Below are positions 1-12,395 of a stretch of 64,000 nt of DNA, piece after piece; within the stretch, counting starts at the first letter, position 1, and each line of letters begins with the position of its first letter. This DNA comes from Rhizophagus irregularis (taxonomy: Eukaryota > Glomeromycota > Glomeromycetes > Glomerales > Glomeraceae): contig NC_089430.1 of the NCBI RefSeq assembly GCF_026210795.1, positions 868,001 to 932,000 of the forward strand, in the 5' to 3' direction. A program made the translations under genes and the position numbers. The notes below the pieces were generated by a model. That model worked only from the letters and a program-made list of their open reading frames with translations, did no database searches and was not told where the DNA came from.

Positions 1-1073
1 TATTTTATTTGTTCTCGTATTTTATATTTTTATGAGTTCCTGTCAGGATAACCTATTAATTTCCACCTCGCTCTTTTCTAAATGTCCACAACTAATAGAC
101 ACAACAATAGTGTGAAAAAAATAAAGCTACTCATTTTTTATATTGCACAAAAATCCCCAATGTTTTTAATGACCAAATTCTCCCTAGTGAATGATTATCG
201 TTATACCCCCTCTTTTTATTGTATTTTTCGATCTGGATGACAACACATTATCAAACGGCAATATACATGTTATTTCGTTTCGAATGAACCCCCATTTTAT
301 AAGTTGACAGACGATAACTATTCTTACTTTAGCATGTACAGACATTAACCAATCCTTACAGTGTCCCCCCATTGACACTGCCTTTTCTTCGAAAAGTCCG
401 TTGTACACCAGTAAGAATACCAGTGTCCATCTTTGAGCGATCAGCTAAACATCTGTACAAGAACGTAAAAACAACATTACTATCAACTATACACGTTGTA
501 ACATCTCTCTAATTAACCGAAAATATGTGTATTACATAGATGCGTATTTTTAATTGGTTTTCTCATAGCGTTACAAAACCAAAGGTGAAAAATCACTATG
601 CGTAGGACATAATTCTTGGTTTGGCTGGTCTTCGATAGTGATATGAATTGTGTTTAATTTAGTAATCGCAAACAATAGTCAACACTTTAAGTAGAACTGC
701 ATTTAGTTTCGATTACTAAGAACAGACTCTGTATGTTATAGGGAGGGAAATCTTTGCAATTTCCAACAATGACACGAGGCTGTCAACTTTATTTTAGCAA
801 ATAGCATGCAAAAGATTTTCCCACAATTTATGCCCAATGGTCAATGATGAACTACTAACCGATAAACAGGTAACGTTAATTCCAAACGAAATTATCATAA
901 TTAGTAGTCAAGCATTATTTTTTCTTATCTGTTAATCTCGTACTCTAACATATAGTGCATCATTTAGTAGATATGAAATTTACTCTGTAAAAGCGTTGAA
1001 TATATTAAAATGTCAACCGTATAATAAACTACCATGCGCTATTGGTTGTGGTCCTATTGTTGTATAATCTGTA
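1..1073. other. Intergenic block with no recognised gene
   Basis: No convincing coding region is seen. The only open frame (184-408, minus) lies largely across a dispersed repeat that recurs near 9.0-9.15 kb, so it is not called. The block is less AT-rich than the transposon-bearing blocks and resembles the sequence at 7.2-9.3 kb and after 41.6 kb. Confidence 0.6.
306..446. repeat. Dispersed repeat, copy 1
   Basis: About 140 bases match 9010-9152 in the same orientation. The best core is the stretch around TTCTTCGAAAAGTCCGTTGT at about 389-408, followed in both copies by a shared tail ending GTGTCCATCTTTGAGCGA. The copies differ at scattered bases and a few indels. No ends, TSD or coding capacity are visible, so the element type is unknown. 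Confidence 0.75.
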
Positions 1074-1075
1074 TA

Positions 1076-1979
1076 CAGATGGTGGCCTAAATGATCCGGC
1101 CACTTTTTAATGCAAAAAGATTTACATACATATTATATATTAAAAATAAAATTTTAAGTTAAATATAATCATTACGTTTTTATTTATTAATTTAAATAAA
1201 AATTTAATAATAAATTCTATCTTTATTTGCAATAATGGCATCAATACTGAGATAGTATGCTATTAATGATTTTTAATAATATTCTAGAAAATTTTTTTTT
1301 CCATGTGATTTCAATATTCTTCCTAAGTACTCTTAACATAAAATTTAATAAGATATAGTAAGTATAATATTGTATAAGTCTTACATAACAATATTTTTTA
1401 TAATTATAGGATCTATGCAAATATAATTATTATGCAAGTTTTTGAAGCTTTGTAAGTTCATATAATTTAAATTTAAAAATAATCTAGTGATTGGATTTTC
1501 ATGATTTTAGATTTATTATATTTGTCTCATTAAGAGGATTATAATTATAATGATTTTGCAGTTGTAGAATTCAATCTTTGGCATGTAATTACACTTTTAA
1601 AAGTCTAAACATTAAATTTAAACATTTTCTACAATATCTTTTGTTTTTGATAATTGGATTTTCATAATTTTTGGCTCATTAGATTCGCCTCGTTGAGACG
1701 ATTCAGATGGTGGTAAATCCATGATTATCTGATCGATATTGACTGAATTACAATATTTTTAATCTTATAAATTTTTGTTGTGTAATTGTAAAAATTCATG
1801 CAGTAAATGGTTCCATATTTCCAAAAAAATTCTGAAATGATATGAAAGAATTGAAGTATGGAAATTTATTTTTTGTCATTATTAATACAAAATTATAAGT
1901 ATTTTATATCATATCAACATGTAATGATCTGTGTAATTTTGGCAAAATAAACTGGCCGGATTATTTAGGCCACCATCTG
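1076..1979. mobile_element. Non-autonomous Tc1/mariner-like element, 904 bp
   Basis: The termini are inverted repeats of about 28 bp. The left end begins CAGATGGTGGCCTAAAT and the right end reads the same on the other strand, with only two differences over the 28 bases. The dinucleotide TA flanks both ends (1074-1075 and 1980-1981), as expected for Tc1/mariner target-site duplication. The interior has no transposase frame but holds two related stretches (about 1490-1590 and 1640-1770) around a motif like ATTGGATTTTCAT, suggesting an internal duplication. It is probably a deletion derivative that moved with a transposase supplied from elsewhere. TIRs and TSD are read directly; the superfamily is inferred from the TA target and the CAG terminus. 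Confidence 0.85.
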
Positions 1980-2135
1980 TATTATTCTACGTTATTAACA
2001 AAATACGAAAAATATTCCGCTTGCTATTTAACTACACTAGTAACTCACATGAATGAAAAAAGATTCAGACAAGGGATATAATGATATTTTTTGTAATCGA
2101 TGAGACTAATACTGTATATGGAGTATATCTAACTA

Positions 2136-2277
2136 CGGTGGTGAGCATAATTATTTGGAAAAAAGAAGAGGCGAAATACGTAAAAAATGCGTTAAATACA
2201 GTCTAAAATAGCGATTTTCCACATTTATCATTCCAAATAATTTTGCTCTTTGAGCAGTCTCCGACTGATCACCAGTG
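2136..2277. mobile_element. Short Tc1/mariner-like MITE, 142 bp
   Basis: The element runs from CGGTGGTGAGCATAATTATT to an end that reads CACTGGTGATCAG on the other strand, flanked by TA on both sides (2134-2135, 2278-2279). A second copy in reverse orientation lies at 59090-59389, and fragments of its GCTC(A/G)AAGAGCAAAATTATTT end occur near 52.45, 52.74, 53.77 and 54.34 kb. It has no coding capacity. Confidence 0.8.
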
Positions 2278-2963
2278 TATCTCCACTCTCAAGTGCAATG
2301 ATGTACGGGAATAATATATTCTATTTGGCCACAAGGTATTTATATTTTATGCATCCGTACTATTATTTGTCATATTAATACATTACAAGTATTTTATTAT
2401 ATTTAGTTAGTGGACTGGTGATATCGGATAATTGAAATGCATTATCAGTCGATGTGCATGTCACACTTACATGCCAATTATAATTAAAATTCTTGTACTA
2501 TCATAAATCGCTATTCTTTTGACGTATTGTAAATGATTAAAGTTATACTTCTTCTAACAAAAAAAATTATCTCAGTTGGTAAATAAACACCTATTCAACC
2601 TAATATAGGTATTATTTTATTTGTGAAAACTTTGTAATAACATCTATATACACTATAAAGATTAGTACGTTTTGACATATTTTTGAGAGATTCTTTACTT
2701 TAGCGACTTCTAACAAAAAATTTTATATTCAAATATCCGTAATATTTTACGCTGTTTCCAGAAATGTTTTCTTCAAAAGTTGTTAATACAACAGTTTTCA
2801 AGAAAAGTGGCATTGTATTTTATATATATACATGTATATATATTAAACTTGTCAAAAACTTTATTATAACTTGTAATGATTGTTAATAAAGCTATATTAA
2901 ACTGCATTAATGAGCATTTTCAACTGCTCTTTTCTTTCTTCGGTATTGAACGTGTTGCTTAAT

Positions 2964-5900
2964 TCAACTTAAATCCCATTCATCTGATAAGGTATTTAAT
3001 TTTTCTCTCATTTCTTCGTTCGTAGGTTTACTCTGACTCAGAATTAAAGGTTCTAAAAGAGTTTCTTCTTCTAAACTAGAAATCCTTTTAGCTTTTTGCT
3101 TACGTTTATTACCTGTTTCATTTTCTTGTTGTTCTTGCATTATAATGTCACGTTGATCAGAAGATTCTTCTTGAGGCTGTGATCGTGATTCCATAGTTTG
3201 TGAATGTTCTATTGTTTTTTTATTTCTTTTTGCTTCTTTGAGTTCTTTTTGAAAATTCAATATTTTTAATCTAGATGTGCCCAATTTGCTTCTTCTGGGC
3301 TGAGTTGTCTGGTCTTAAGAACATCTTCATAATAAATTGCTTGCATGCGGACTATTCCATTAGAGAAGCAATTCTTAAGTTGAATTACTCCTTCAACTGT
3401 CAGTTGTGATCGGTAAACATTTTTCCACGTATTACTATTTAAAAATGATTCATTTGTTTGGTCAAATTCTTGGAGGAGAATTTTGACTAAATTCCACATT
3501 GTATCATATCTTTGATTTATTGCATGATTTCTGGTAGATGCTGTTGGATCATTGAGGTATTCAGATAATAAGATTTCAATTCTATCACGTTCCGTTTGTA
3601 CTAATTTTATTTGCATTTTTAAATTTTCCATATTAACTACGTTTCCTGTTATATTTTGTTTTATGAATTTCACTTTAAAAGTCTCCAGAGCTTCATCGTA
3701 TGCAAAAAAATGTCCTTTTCGTTTTTCATTATTATCTATTTTAATAGAAGCTGCATAACGCAATTTATCTTCTAGTTTAGGAAACTTTTCCAAATACCAA
3801 GAAAATGACATACAGAACTAGCATACCGAGTTTTAGTTGCTGAAGCAAATAAACCACCAAATGCAGCTAAAGCATTTTTTTGTAAATCATAATTTCCAAC
3901 TCGAATGCCAATACGATGAGCTTTAAATATTCTGGCCCATTGATAGTAAAGGTACCAGATTTAAAGCGCCAAATTTGCATTTTCCCAAATTTTATGCTTA
4001 CTAATATTTTTTTTTTTAATGTAGATTCGTATTGCTAAAGATACTGCAGTCCATATTAATTCAAGAACATGAACAGTGGACCTATAATCAACAACAGATT
4101 CCAATTTTTCCAAAAATTTAACTCCAAGTGAATTTGCAAGATCAAAAATTCTATAACTTGAAAAAAGAACAATCAAAATACTGCACATATCCTTGGACGT
4201 GTGCCATTGCCCAAGAATAGGACGCAGGTAAGGCCATTGATCCGTTAATTTAATTATTCTTCGAAATATTGCTTCATCAGCAACTACATCTAAATACTGT
4301 TCTGATCTTAATTCAAAATCTTTTTTGTACATTTCTAAAGATTCAAAAATACTCTCGTCAGAATTTGGAACTCCACCAGGTTCTAAAATAACTACATTTA
4401 GAGGTTCTACTTTACATCCATGTTCAACACGATTCAAAATTTCATCATGTACAATGGCCATGTCAAAATTTGTCTGATAAATTGCAATGCCTTGAAAGTT
4501 AATTTGAACATTGAGTAGGTTATCTAAAACAGAATCAAAAATATCCAAAGTATTACTTATCATTTGATTCATACCAAATAACTCAAGTGGAGAACTATTT
4601 TGGTTTTCATCATTCTTATTTTCATACAAATTAAAAGGCATTTGGTGTTGAAAAACCATTCTGAGCGTCGTATGTGTACTGGTACGTGTCGTATCAAATA
4701 TGTTTCCATATCTAAAAGTTGCTTCCTTAAAATCTATGTTATCTATAACACCTAAATTCCAAATATTTTCACTCTTATTAAGACGTTGACATGGATTTAT
4801 GGATTTCATTCGAACCTTTTCTAATTTTCTTTCTTGACCGTCTGTATGTCCACTTATTTGCAAAGTAGAAAGAAGATGCCGGAATTGTTGATTGAGTTTT
4901 GGTTTTCTACTAAGACTCAAAAGTACTTTAGTAAACCAAACTTGCAAGTATGGAAACGCAATTCCAATTAATACTGAAACAAAAAAAGTTACTATTTTTA
5001 TTAATTGCTGTTCATCAAATTGTTTTAATAGTTTATTTCGAGATTTAGACTTTCTATTTGATATCTCTAATTTTTTTTTTAAAATATCTCCACATAGATT
5101 TCCAAAAAATCCAGTTAAATATGATGGAAAAGCTGAATAGTAATTTTCAAGAGATGCCAGATTTTGAATTTCAGCTTTTTGTTTATTCAATTCTTCTCTT
5201 GATTTCCAAATTCTTTCTGCCAATTTATTTCCTACATCGGGCCATTGTTCATCTGAAATAAACAATTCTGAAGAAATTGTATTTGAAATTTTATTCATTT
5301 TTAAAAGAATTTGAAGCATGAAAAGAGTAGGTAATTGAATATAACTTGTTAATCCTATGTATACCATGTTGATATACTGGTAAAAAAATGATTTATCCTA
5401 CACATATCTTACACATATTGGATACTCAAAATGTAGAAAATCATACACAAATAATACACATATCATACACATATCGGGTACTAATATATATATCATACAT
5501 ATATCAGGTACCTGATAGGTATACTATTATATAAGTACCCGATATGTATATGATATGTGTATTATTTGTGTATGATTTTCTACATTTTGAGTACCCGATA
5601 TATGTAAGATATGTGTAAGATATGTGTAGGATAGACCATTTTTTTACCAGTGATAGATGATATTGTAGAGGTGGTGGAAAATATTGATGACCTATGAATT
5701 TCTTCAAAATTACAAATAGATTCCATATCGATATTTTTTTTAGTGTTTTTGGACAATGTTATATTTTGAAGAAAGTGTAATGCAGGATTTAACATATGTG
5801 TAAGAATAATTTCTTTTCTATCTTGACTTTCATTTTTTACAACAAAAAGAAGCCAGTTCGCTAATGCTATGAGTATTTTATCAGAATCTTCATCATGCAA

Positions 5901-6825
5901 TTTATCATTTTCACAATTGAATTTGGGTTTTCCTGATCCATTTTTTCGATGAATATGCCCTCCATTGATTTCAAAACAGCTGCAACATATGTATCGGGGA
6001 TCTGAAAATTCCTCATTAGCTAAATTTGATATATTCGTACATATTTCAAGTGCATTACAACTGAATTGTCCATTGCAAGCTACTTGTATATTTCTATTAA
6101 AGATGTTCCAAGAATGTTGGCGGCAATTCATTTCACGACTAAAAAAGTAAAAATTTTTCTCACAAAAAAAACACCTTCTTCGATGTATTATACTTTTTTC
6201 CGTTTTTCTTATTTGTTTAGCATGACTTATATGATTTTTTTGATCATAATTAAAATGCGACATACACACTCCTAAATTAACCTTCCCATCCAAAAATTTA
6301 GCCGCAACACTTGTATCTATTTGCCAAGTTCCTATTAATTGAGAAATACATCTTTTACTATCATTACCGCATATTTGTAATTTTCCATCAATCATGTCAA
6401 CAATAGCACATGGTGAAAGGGAAGTTGACATTTCATCTATAATGTATATTTCATTTTCAAGTGATTCAGATTCATTTTTTAAACTTTGCTCATTATCATC
6501 GTCAATTTCATCATCACTACTTGAATTATATATTTATTTCTTCACTTCGAACAGTTTTATGTGCCTGCAAAAAATTTTCGATGTGAAAAATATTAGATTG
6601 TTTGTTTGATTCAGCATCTAATAATATTGAATTTTGGTTTATCAATTGTTCTAAAAATGTTTCATCATATTCTAGCTCTTCTTCTGAATTGTTATCACCT
6701 AAAAATTGCTCAAATAAAATATTATTATCGTCTATAGACTTTGAAAAGCTATTCATATTGAGATTGTAAAAGTTTATTACAGAAATTAGGTGGTTTTGAG
6801 TACCTGTGATTCTTTTCTTTGACAA
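2964..6825 (-). pseudogene. DUF6589-like transposon protein gene, interrupted
   Basis: Five minus-strand open segments in series look like one gene: 6825-6526 (acidic, Ser/Asn-rich N-terminus), 6431-5580 (cysteine-rich, with CFFC and CCSC pairs suggesting zinc binding), 5367-3961 (large helical core containing KEATFRYGNIFDTTRTS and PILGQWHTSKDM), a short segment near 3955-3815, 3811-3266 (with GHFFAYDEALETF and QNITGNVV) and 3284-2964 (basic and acidic tail). The core resembles a protein family I remember from Glomeromycotina and believe is DUF6589-like; the name is not certain. The first junction may be an intron. The changes of frame near 3.81-3.96 and 3.27 kb have no obvious splice sites and look like frameshifts. 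The 5376-5651 MITE lies between the second and third segments; reading across without it restores one frame (...TISSI then NMVYIGL...). The gene is probably non-functional as it stands. Confidence 0.75.
5376..5651. mobile_element. Palindromic MITE nested in the transposon gene
   Basis: Nearly the whole 276 bp is an imperfect hairpin. It begins ACTGGTAAAAAAATG and ends with the complement (CATTTTTTTACCAGT, one gap), and the arms share tandem words of the ACACATATC type. The flanks suggest GATA as the duplicated target (5371-5374 and 5652-5655) with one unmatched T, or a 5-bp duplication with one mismatch, so the exact end is uncertain by one base. It has no coding capacity. Precise loss with one GATA copy would leave the surrounding reading frame continuous. 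Confidence 0.8.
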
Positions 6826-7176
6826 GAAGTATAAAATTAAAAATACTTGAAAATGATAGATTTTGATCTCATCTATCGGGAAATGTACTCAGATTTTGTA
6901 ATACAAAAGATTTATTTTACATAAATATAAAATGAAGTTGGCGTATTTTTTAAATTTTAGGCCGGCACTATAAATTCGACCAGAGTTAAGAAAATTTTGG
7001 CCAAAATTATGATTTAAAGATCAGTAATTTTAATCAAAAAAGAAAACTTTGGCTAGTTTAGAACTTTACATATATACTATATATCTAAAGACCATGCTAT
7101 GTATGAAATTTAAATTATGATATCATAGTATAAAAAATTTGCCTACTAATTTTGTGACATGCACATCGACTGTTAT

Positions 7177-9293
7177 ACTATGTCTGATGGGTAAATCAAC
7201 ATATGATTATATACGAATAATTAGTAAAAATATTTGTGCATGGGAGGTGAAAAAAAATTTTGGCCGTATCATTGTTAGACGTATTATCTGATCACGGAAA
7301 GGATACCGTGTAATTATAATTTTTTATAGGATTGGTAGTGTAGAGGGTGGACGCTATAATCGTATATACGATCACAGTCAAATAGGTTATCGATAAGGAT
7401 AATTTCGTAATGTAAAGAAAATAGCTGATATTGTTTTCGGTAATCGAAACACTAGTACAAGTTAATATAAATGCAGTTAATAACATCAAGCATTTGACTA
7501 CAAATACCAATACCAATAACAATATTCGACTACCAATATCAATGGATGCAGAAAAATCATCACTAGCGGGATTGCGGTAATTGTTTTTTAGTAATCGAAC
7601 AATCTCTGATATCCAATTATTCTACTATCTGTTATTATTAACACCATTTTTTGTAAATGACATTGTTGATGGAGAGGGTAATGAGCGACAACAAAAATAC
7701 AATATAATTATATCATTGAATACTTGACTAAATATTCCAAGAATTATTAATCTTTTGTTGATCATTTTTGCCAAGAAAATTCCCAGAAAAAGTCTAGTCG
7801 AGGAAGTAGTTCACTTTGTTGATAAATCACAGTAATTTAATGTTTCTAAGAACAGAGATGAGAAATCATTCAACAATTTGCTAGATAGTAGTCAACGACA
7901 GAAAACAATTAATAGTCCTGCAGATAACACGTGATACTCTAATCCCAGGAACCTAGGTTCCTAGAACCTCCTCTGTTAAAAGCGTGGTTGAGCGGCAAGA
8001 CGGTCAGTTCAGAATGTCACATGGTAATGGCGTAGATAAAAATAGCTTTACCAATGCATAGCATAACCATTAATACGAACTAGCAGCATTAATAGTTTAA
8101 AAAATTTTAGCGCAAATGGTTGATCAATATCATAAACTTCTGCAATTCAGAAACGATAGATGCTTCAATAGAGAAGTCAGCAAAACATTCTTGTTAGGGA
8201 TAGTAACTATTCTGAAAGAGTATTACAATATCTATACTTAAAGTGTAATGTAATCGTTTCATAGTTTCGGCGGTAGTATGTATACTGTGGAAGACTAATA
8301 ATTTTATTGATTTGTAAAATAAGTAAAAAAAATAAATACGGTAATATGTTATGTGCGAGATGAAAAATAAAGTAAGCAGTTGTTATCTTCTTTTTTACAT
8401 CGATATGTTAATGTTAACTGTGATCGCTACTTCCTCATGTATTTCTTTGGAATATAGTTTGTGAAACTATGAAATAGTTTGCACTGCCACTGATTTTTGT
8501 TCTAGTTGCTATTCTTTGATTAATATATCATTTCCATGGGCCTTGATATCACAAGACAAAAATTGCTTTCTATCGTTGCCTATTGGTAATCTGATATTCT
8601 GACTACATAATTATAATAGAACAACGTAGGAGAAGTAATTTGTCCTTTCGTAATTACATTGACCTCCAATTCTATTACTCTACGATATCCCAAATATGAT
8701 TTTTTTGTAATTACAAAGTGTCTGGATAAGTTAGCATTTTCATGACTTAGTTATTTTATGTGGGCAAACGTTCTACTTTTTTCAAAGAAAGATTTACTTT
8801 ACAACCTAAGACTTCTATGGTACAAGTCTCTATCATGTTAGTGCCCACCATGACTAGCGTTTCATTAAGTTTCAATAACTTATACCATCAAGAACAAGAA
8901 TTCAAACAGTGGCATAATCAAGGTATTCGACGATCATACGCTAACTAGCTATTGGCAACATGAATCCAAGATAATGACTGTCATGACACATTCTCGAATC
9001 CCCGTTTGAAAAGTGAGTTACAATAACTTTCTTGTTATAACATGTCCCGAAATTAACCAGCCCTTACAGTGCCCCCTTTGTCACTGCCTTTTCTTCGAAA
9101 AGTCCGTTGTACACAAGTAAGAATACTAGTGTCCATCTTTGAGCGACCAGGTAAATAACAGGAATGCCTGAAGGGCATTATTCCATAATGTAAGTAAGGC
9201 AATAAACTCATATATGTATACATATTTTTTTAATTACCCTCGTAGCCAAAGTTAACTGAATATTGCCATAATTTCTGTCTTGGCTGGTCTTAC
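7177..9293. other. Intergenic block, no gene recognised
   Basis: Only short open frames occur. The best, 8760-8948 plus (62 codons), has ordinary composition but no recognised motif and is not called. The block has the lower-AT texture of 41.6-64 kb and carries short palindromes such as AACCTAGGTTCCTAG at 7951-7965, plus the motif GTTGAGCGGCAAGACGGT at 7987-8004, which recurs inverted at 54755-54772. Confidence 0.55.
9010..9152. repeat. Dispersed repeat, copy 2
   Basis: This matches 306-446 in the same orientation, with point differences and small indels. It includes the shared core around GTCACTGCCTTTTCTTCGAA. Confidence 0.75.
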
Positions 9294-9301
9294 GATATAC
9301 T

Positions 9302-9733
9302 TAGGGATGGGCGTTAATTAACCATGGTTAATTAACTATGGTTAATTAACCGTTAATTATGTTACTTATAATTAGTTTAAAATGGTTAATTAACCGTTAC
9401 TTTAAATCAACCAATAAAAATGCAGAATTTAAGTCATGTGATTTTAATTATAATTTGATAATTATTGGTAAAAAATGGTATAGTCTGTGATAGTGATAAT
9501 AGTACTATACTTGAATTTGAATCAAATGTAATAAGTTTAGATGATGAAGAATAAATAAAATATATAAGATTTATTATAATCATTTTAATAAATAAATAAA
9601 TTTCATTGTTTTATTTTATTATTTATAAAAAATTAATATATTAGTTAACTATAAGTTAATTAACCGTTAATTAACCGTTAATTAACCAGTTAATTAACCA
9701 AATTTATAATTAACCGTTACTTTCCCATCCCTA
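9302..9733. mobile_element. hAT-type MITE with 8-bp target duplication, 432 bp
   Basis: The termini are TAGGGATGGG and its complement CCCATCCCTA. The exact 8-mer GATATACT lies on both sides (9294-9301 and 9734-9741). An 8-bp duplication with a short TAGGG-type terminus is characteristic of hAT elements. The subterminal regions are clusters of (G)GTTAATTAACC palindromic words, probably transposase binding sites or satellite-like growth. There is no ORF. The perfect duplication suggests a fairly recent insertion. Confidence 0.92.
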
Positions 9734-9741
9734 GATATACT

Positions 9742-10429
9742 GTACTTAAAATTATTTCTGTGTGTTATGAAAAGTCAGTATATTACTCTTCTAGTTTACA
9801 GTTTTTATTTAACGAATTCTAATACAATGTGAACAACAGAGTTCACAGAATGTGAAAAAAATATTATCAAGTGTCAGACTTTTAAGTATACCACTGTAAT
9901 AATAAATTTTGAGACATATACGTGAAATATGGCAACTGTAACAATCCTCATCTGTTATACCAAGAATATAAGAATCATGTGCTTTTTTTCAACGAATAAA
10001 AATTGTCTCCATTTACTATCACCATTCGATCATTTATCTTTAAGAAATAAATAAATAAATAAAGCATTCGATCATTTTTTAAGTTAAAAAATTAATCATG
10101 TAAGAGACAACCTTTGATAATAGTATGATTTGAAATATGTAAACGCAGTACATAGTGTTAAATTCTCAAGAGACGAACAGAAGAAATAGAACACCATATT
10201 TTATACATTAATTATATTCTAAGACTTAGTTTATTTTGTTTCCAATAAAGAAATACGGTATTACAAAAATTAACTATCAATATGCGATTCATTATACCCT
10301 GTAAATTGTACTAATTCATCAGGAATTTAAACACGGCATAATGTTCCGTAAGTTTACGGATTTTCATAAAATTACGTACATTTACGGCATAATGTTCCGT
10401 AGATTTACGGATTTCCGTAAATCTACGTA
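9742..10429. other. Spacer before the minisatellite
   Basis: No gene seen. The stretch is AT-rich, with a short (AAAT)n run near 10045-10060. Sequence from about 10335 contains CGTAAATTTACGG-type words that lead into the 51-bp array. Confidence 0.5.
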
Positions 10430-11777
10430 ATTTTACGATCAAAATATTCCAAAATAATACGTGATCGTAAATGTTCCGAAGCATTATGATCGAAATATTC
10501 CGAAATAATACGTGATCGTAAATGTTCCGAAGCATTACGATCAAAATATTCCAAAATAATACATGATCGTAAATGTTCCGAAGCATTACGGTCAAAATAT
10601 TCCGTAATAATACGTGATCGCAAATGTTTCGTAATAATATGATATCGCAATTGTTCCGAAGCATTACGATCGAAATATTCCGTAATAATACGTGATCGAA
10701 AATGTTCCGAAGCATTACGATCGAAATATTCCGTAATAATACGTGATTGCAATTGTTCCGAAGCATTACGATCGAAATATTCCGTAATAATACGTGATCG
10801 AAAATGTTCCGAAGCATTACGATCGAAATATTCCATAATAATACGTGATCGCAATTATTCCGAAGCATTACGATCAAAATATTCCGTAATAATACATGAT
10901 CGAAAATGTTCCGAAGCATTACGATCGAAATATTCTGTAATAATATGATATCGCAATTGTTCCGAAGCATTACGATCGAAATATTCTGTAATAATACGTG
11001 ATCGAAAATGTTTCAAAATATTACGATCGAAATATTCCGTAATAATACGTGATCGTAAATGTTTCGAAACATTACGGTCAAAATATTCCGTAGAATTATG
11101 ATATCGTAAATGTTCCAAAGCATTACGATCGAAATATTCCGTAATAATACGTGATCGTAAATGTTTTGAAACATTACGGTCAAAATATTCCGTAGAATTA
11201 CGATATCGTAAATGTTCCAAAGCATTATGATCGAAATATTCCGTAATAATACGTGATCGTAAATGTTTTGAAGCATTACGATCGAAATATTCCGTAATAA
11301 TACGTGATCGTAAATGTTTCAAAACATTACGATCGAAATATTCCGTAATAATACGTGATCGTAAATGTTTCGAAACATTACGGTCAAAATATTCCGTAGA
11401 ATTACGATATTGTAAATGTTCCGAAGCATTACGATTAAAATATTCTGTAATAATACGTGATCGTAAATGTTTCGAAATATTACGATCGAAATATTCCGTA
11501 ATAATATGATATCGCAATTGTTCCAAAGCATTACGATCGAAATATTCCGTAATAATACGATATCGTAAATGTTCCGAAGCATTATGATCGAAATATTCCG
11601 TAGAATTATGATATCACAATTGTTTCGAAACATTACGATCGAAATATTCCATAATAATACGTGATCAAAAATGGTCCGAAGCATTACGATCGAAATATTC
11701 CATAATAATATATGATCGTAAATGTTTCGAAGCATTACGGTCAAAATATTCCGTAATAATACGTGATCGTAAATATT
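10430..11777. repeat. 51-bp tandem repeat array (about 26 units)
   Basis: Units of about 51 bp are built from the words ATTACGATCGAAATATTCCG, TAATAATACGTGATCG and AAATGTTCCGAAGC, with point variation between copies (for example TTCCGAAGC against TTTCGAAAC, or GATCG against ATATCG). Because 51 is divisible by three, several frames stay open on the minus strand and spell 17-residue periodic peptides. These frames are read as a by-product of the period, not genes. The array resumes for about 33 bp after a MITE (12096-12131). Related CGTAAA/TACGAAAT words form another array at 33.57-34.06 kb. Confidence 0.95.
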
Positions 11778-12095
11778 AGCCCTATTCATTTTCAGTCAGG
11801 TACATTTTTCGGTCGGATTTTGTTGTACAATAATTATCCAATAAAATTTTTTTATTTTCGATCGCAAATTGAACTGCTTTAGATTGAAATTTAGTTCAAA
11901 CTCCTTGTATTTCCTGTAACTGATTTTGTTAGGATTAAAAAGGAAATTATAACTTATGTCTTTTTCTTAAATATCACGTAAACAGAAATTATCTAATTTT
12001 GGTTGGTTGTTTTTGGTATTCAAAACGGGCTAAAAGTTCAGAAAATGGTTGCGTTGTACACCGAAAAATGCGATTGACCAGAAATGAACAGGGCT
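11778..12095. mobile_element. MITE inserted in the 51-bp array, 318 bp
   Basis: The ends are AGCCCTATTCATTT on the left and, read on the other strand, AGCCCTGTTCATTT on the right. The inverted similarity continues around GCATTTTTCGGT. ATT occurs on both sides (11775-11777, 12096-12098). Joining the flanks with one ATT rebuilds the array's own word GTAAATRTTTTGAAGC, which confirms the ends and a 3-bp duplication. It has no transposase. The superfamily is not clear. Confidence 0.88.
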
Positions 12096-12395
12096 ATTTT
12101 GAAGCGTTACGGTCGAAATATTCTGTAATAAATTCAATAACTTATATTACGCTACGTAACTTATCTCATCTGGTAATTCAAGTTTCTAAAATAATCATTC
12201 TTATTTATTACAATCGTAATATTTCACATTTACACAAAATAAAGTGGCCAACTACATAATGATCAAATATATTTTACCCAAACATGTATTTATTTATTGA
12301 CTTGAAAATTATCTCCTTTATTAAAATAAATGGGATATTAAAATATATGGGGGGATATTAAAATATAAAAAATATATGCGTAGTCAATTATTATT

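Larger units (their letters stand above)
2446..7172 (-). mobile_element. TIR DNA transposon carrying a DUF6589-like gene, 4.7 kb
   Basis: A perfect 19-bp inverted repeat bounds the element: CAGTCGATGTGCATGTCAC at 2446-2464 and its reverse complement at 7154-7172. TTAT lies directly outside each end (2442-2445 and 7173-7176) and is read as a 4-bp target-site duplication. The repeats enclose one minus-strand gene (2964-6825) with about 480 bp of 3' and 330 bp of 5' flank. The length, the single large gene and the clean ends indicate an autonomous-type DNA transposon that has since decayed. A 276-bp palindromic MITE is nested in its coding region. The superfamily is uncertain: 3-4 bp duplications occur in Academ-type elements, among others, but I cannot test that here. 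Confidence 0.85.

Noticed and set aside
184-408. 74-codon minus frame
   Set aside because: It covers the dispersed repeat shared with 9.0-9.15 kb, where the matching frame is not kept.
10430-11777. CRISPR-like appearance of the 51-bp array
   Set aside because: There are no unique spacers between conserved repeats; the whole unit varies gradually, and the genome is eukaryotic.
10311-11789. Several 140-220 codon minus-strand frames with periodic peptides (10311-10970, 10423-10854, 10855-11526, 11319-11789)
   Set aside because: They follow from the 51-bp period of the minisatellite, overlap each other in different frames and have no start context or domain.
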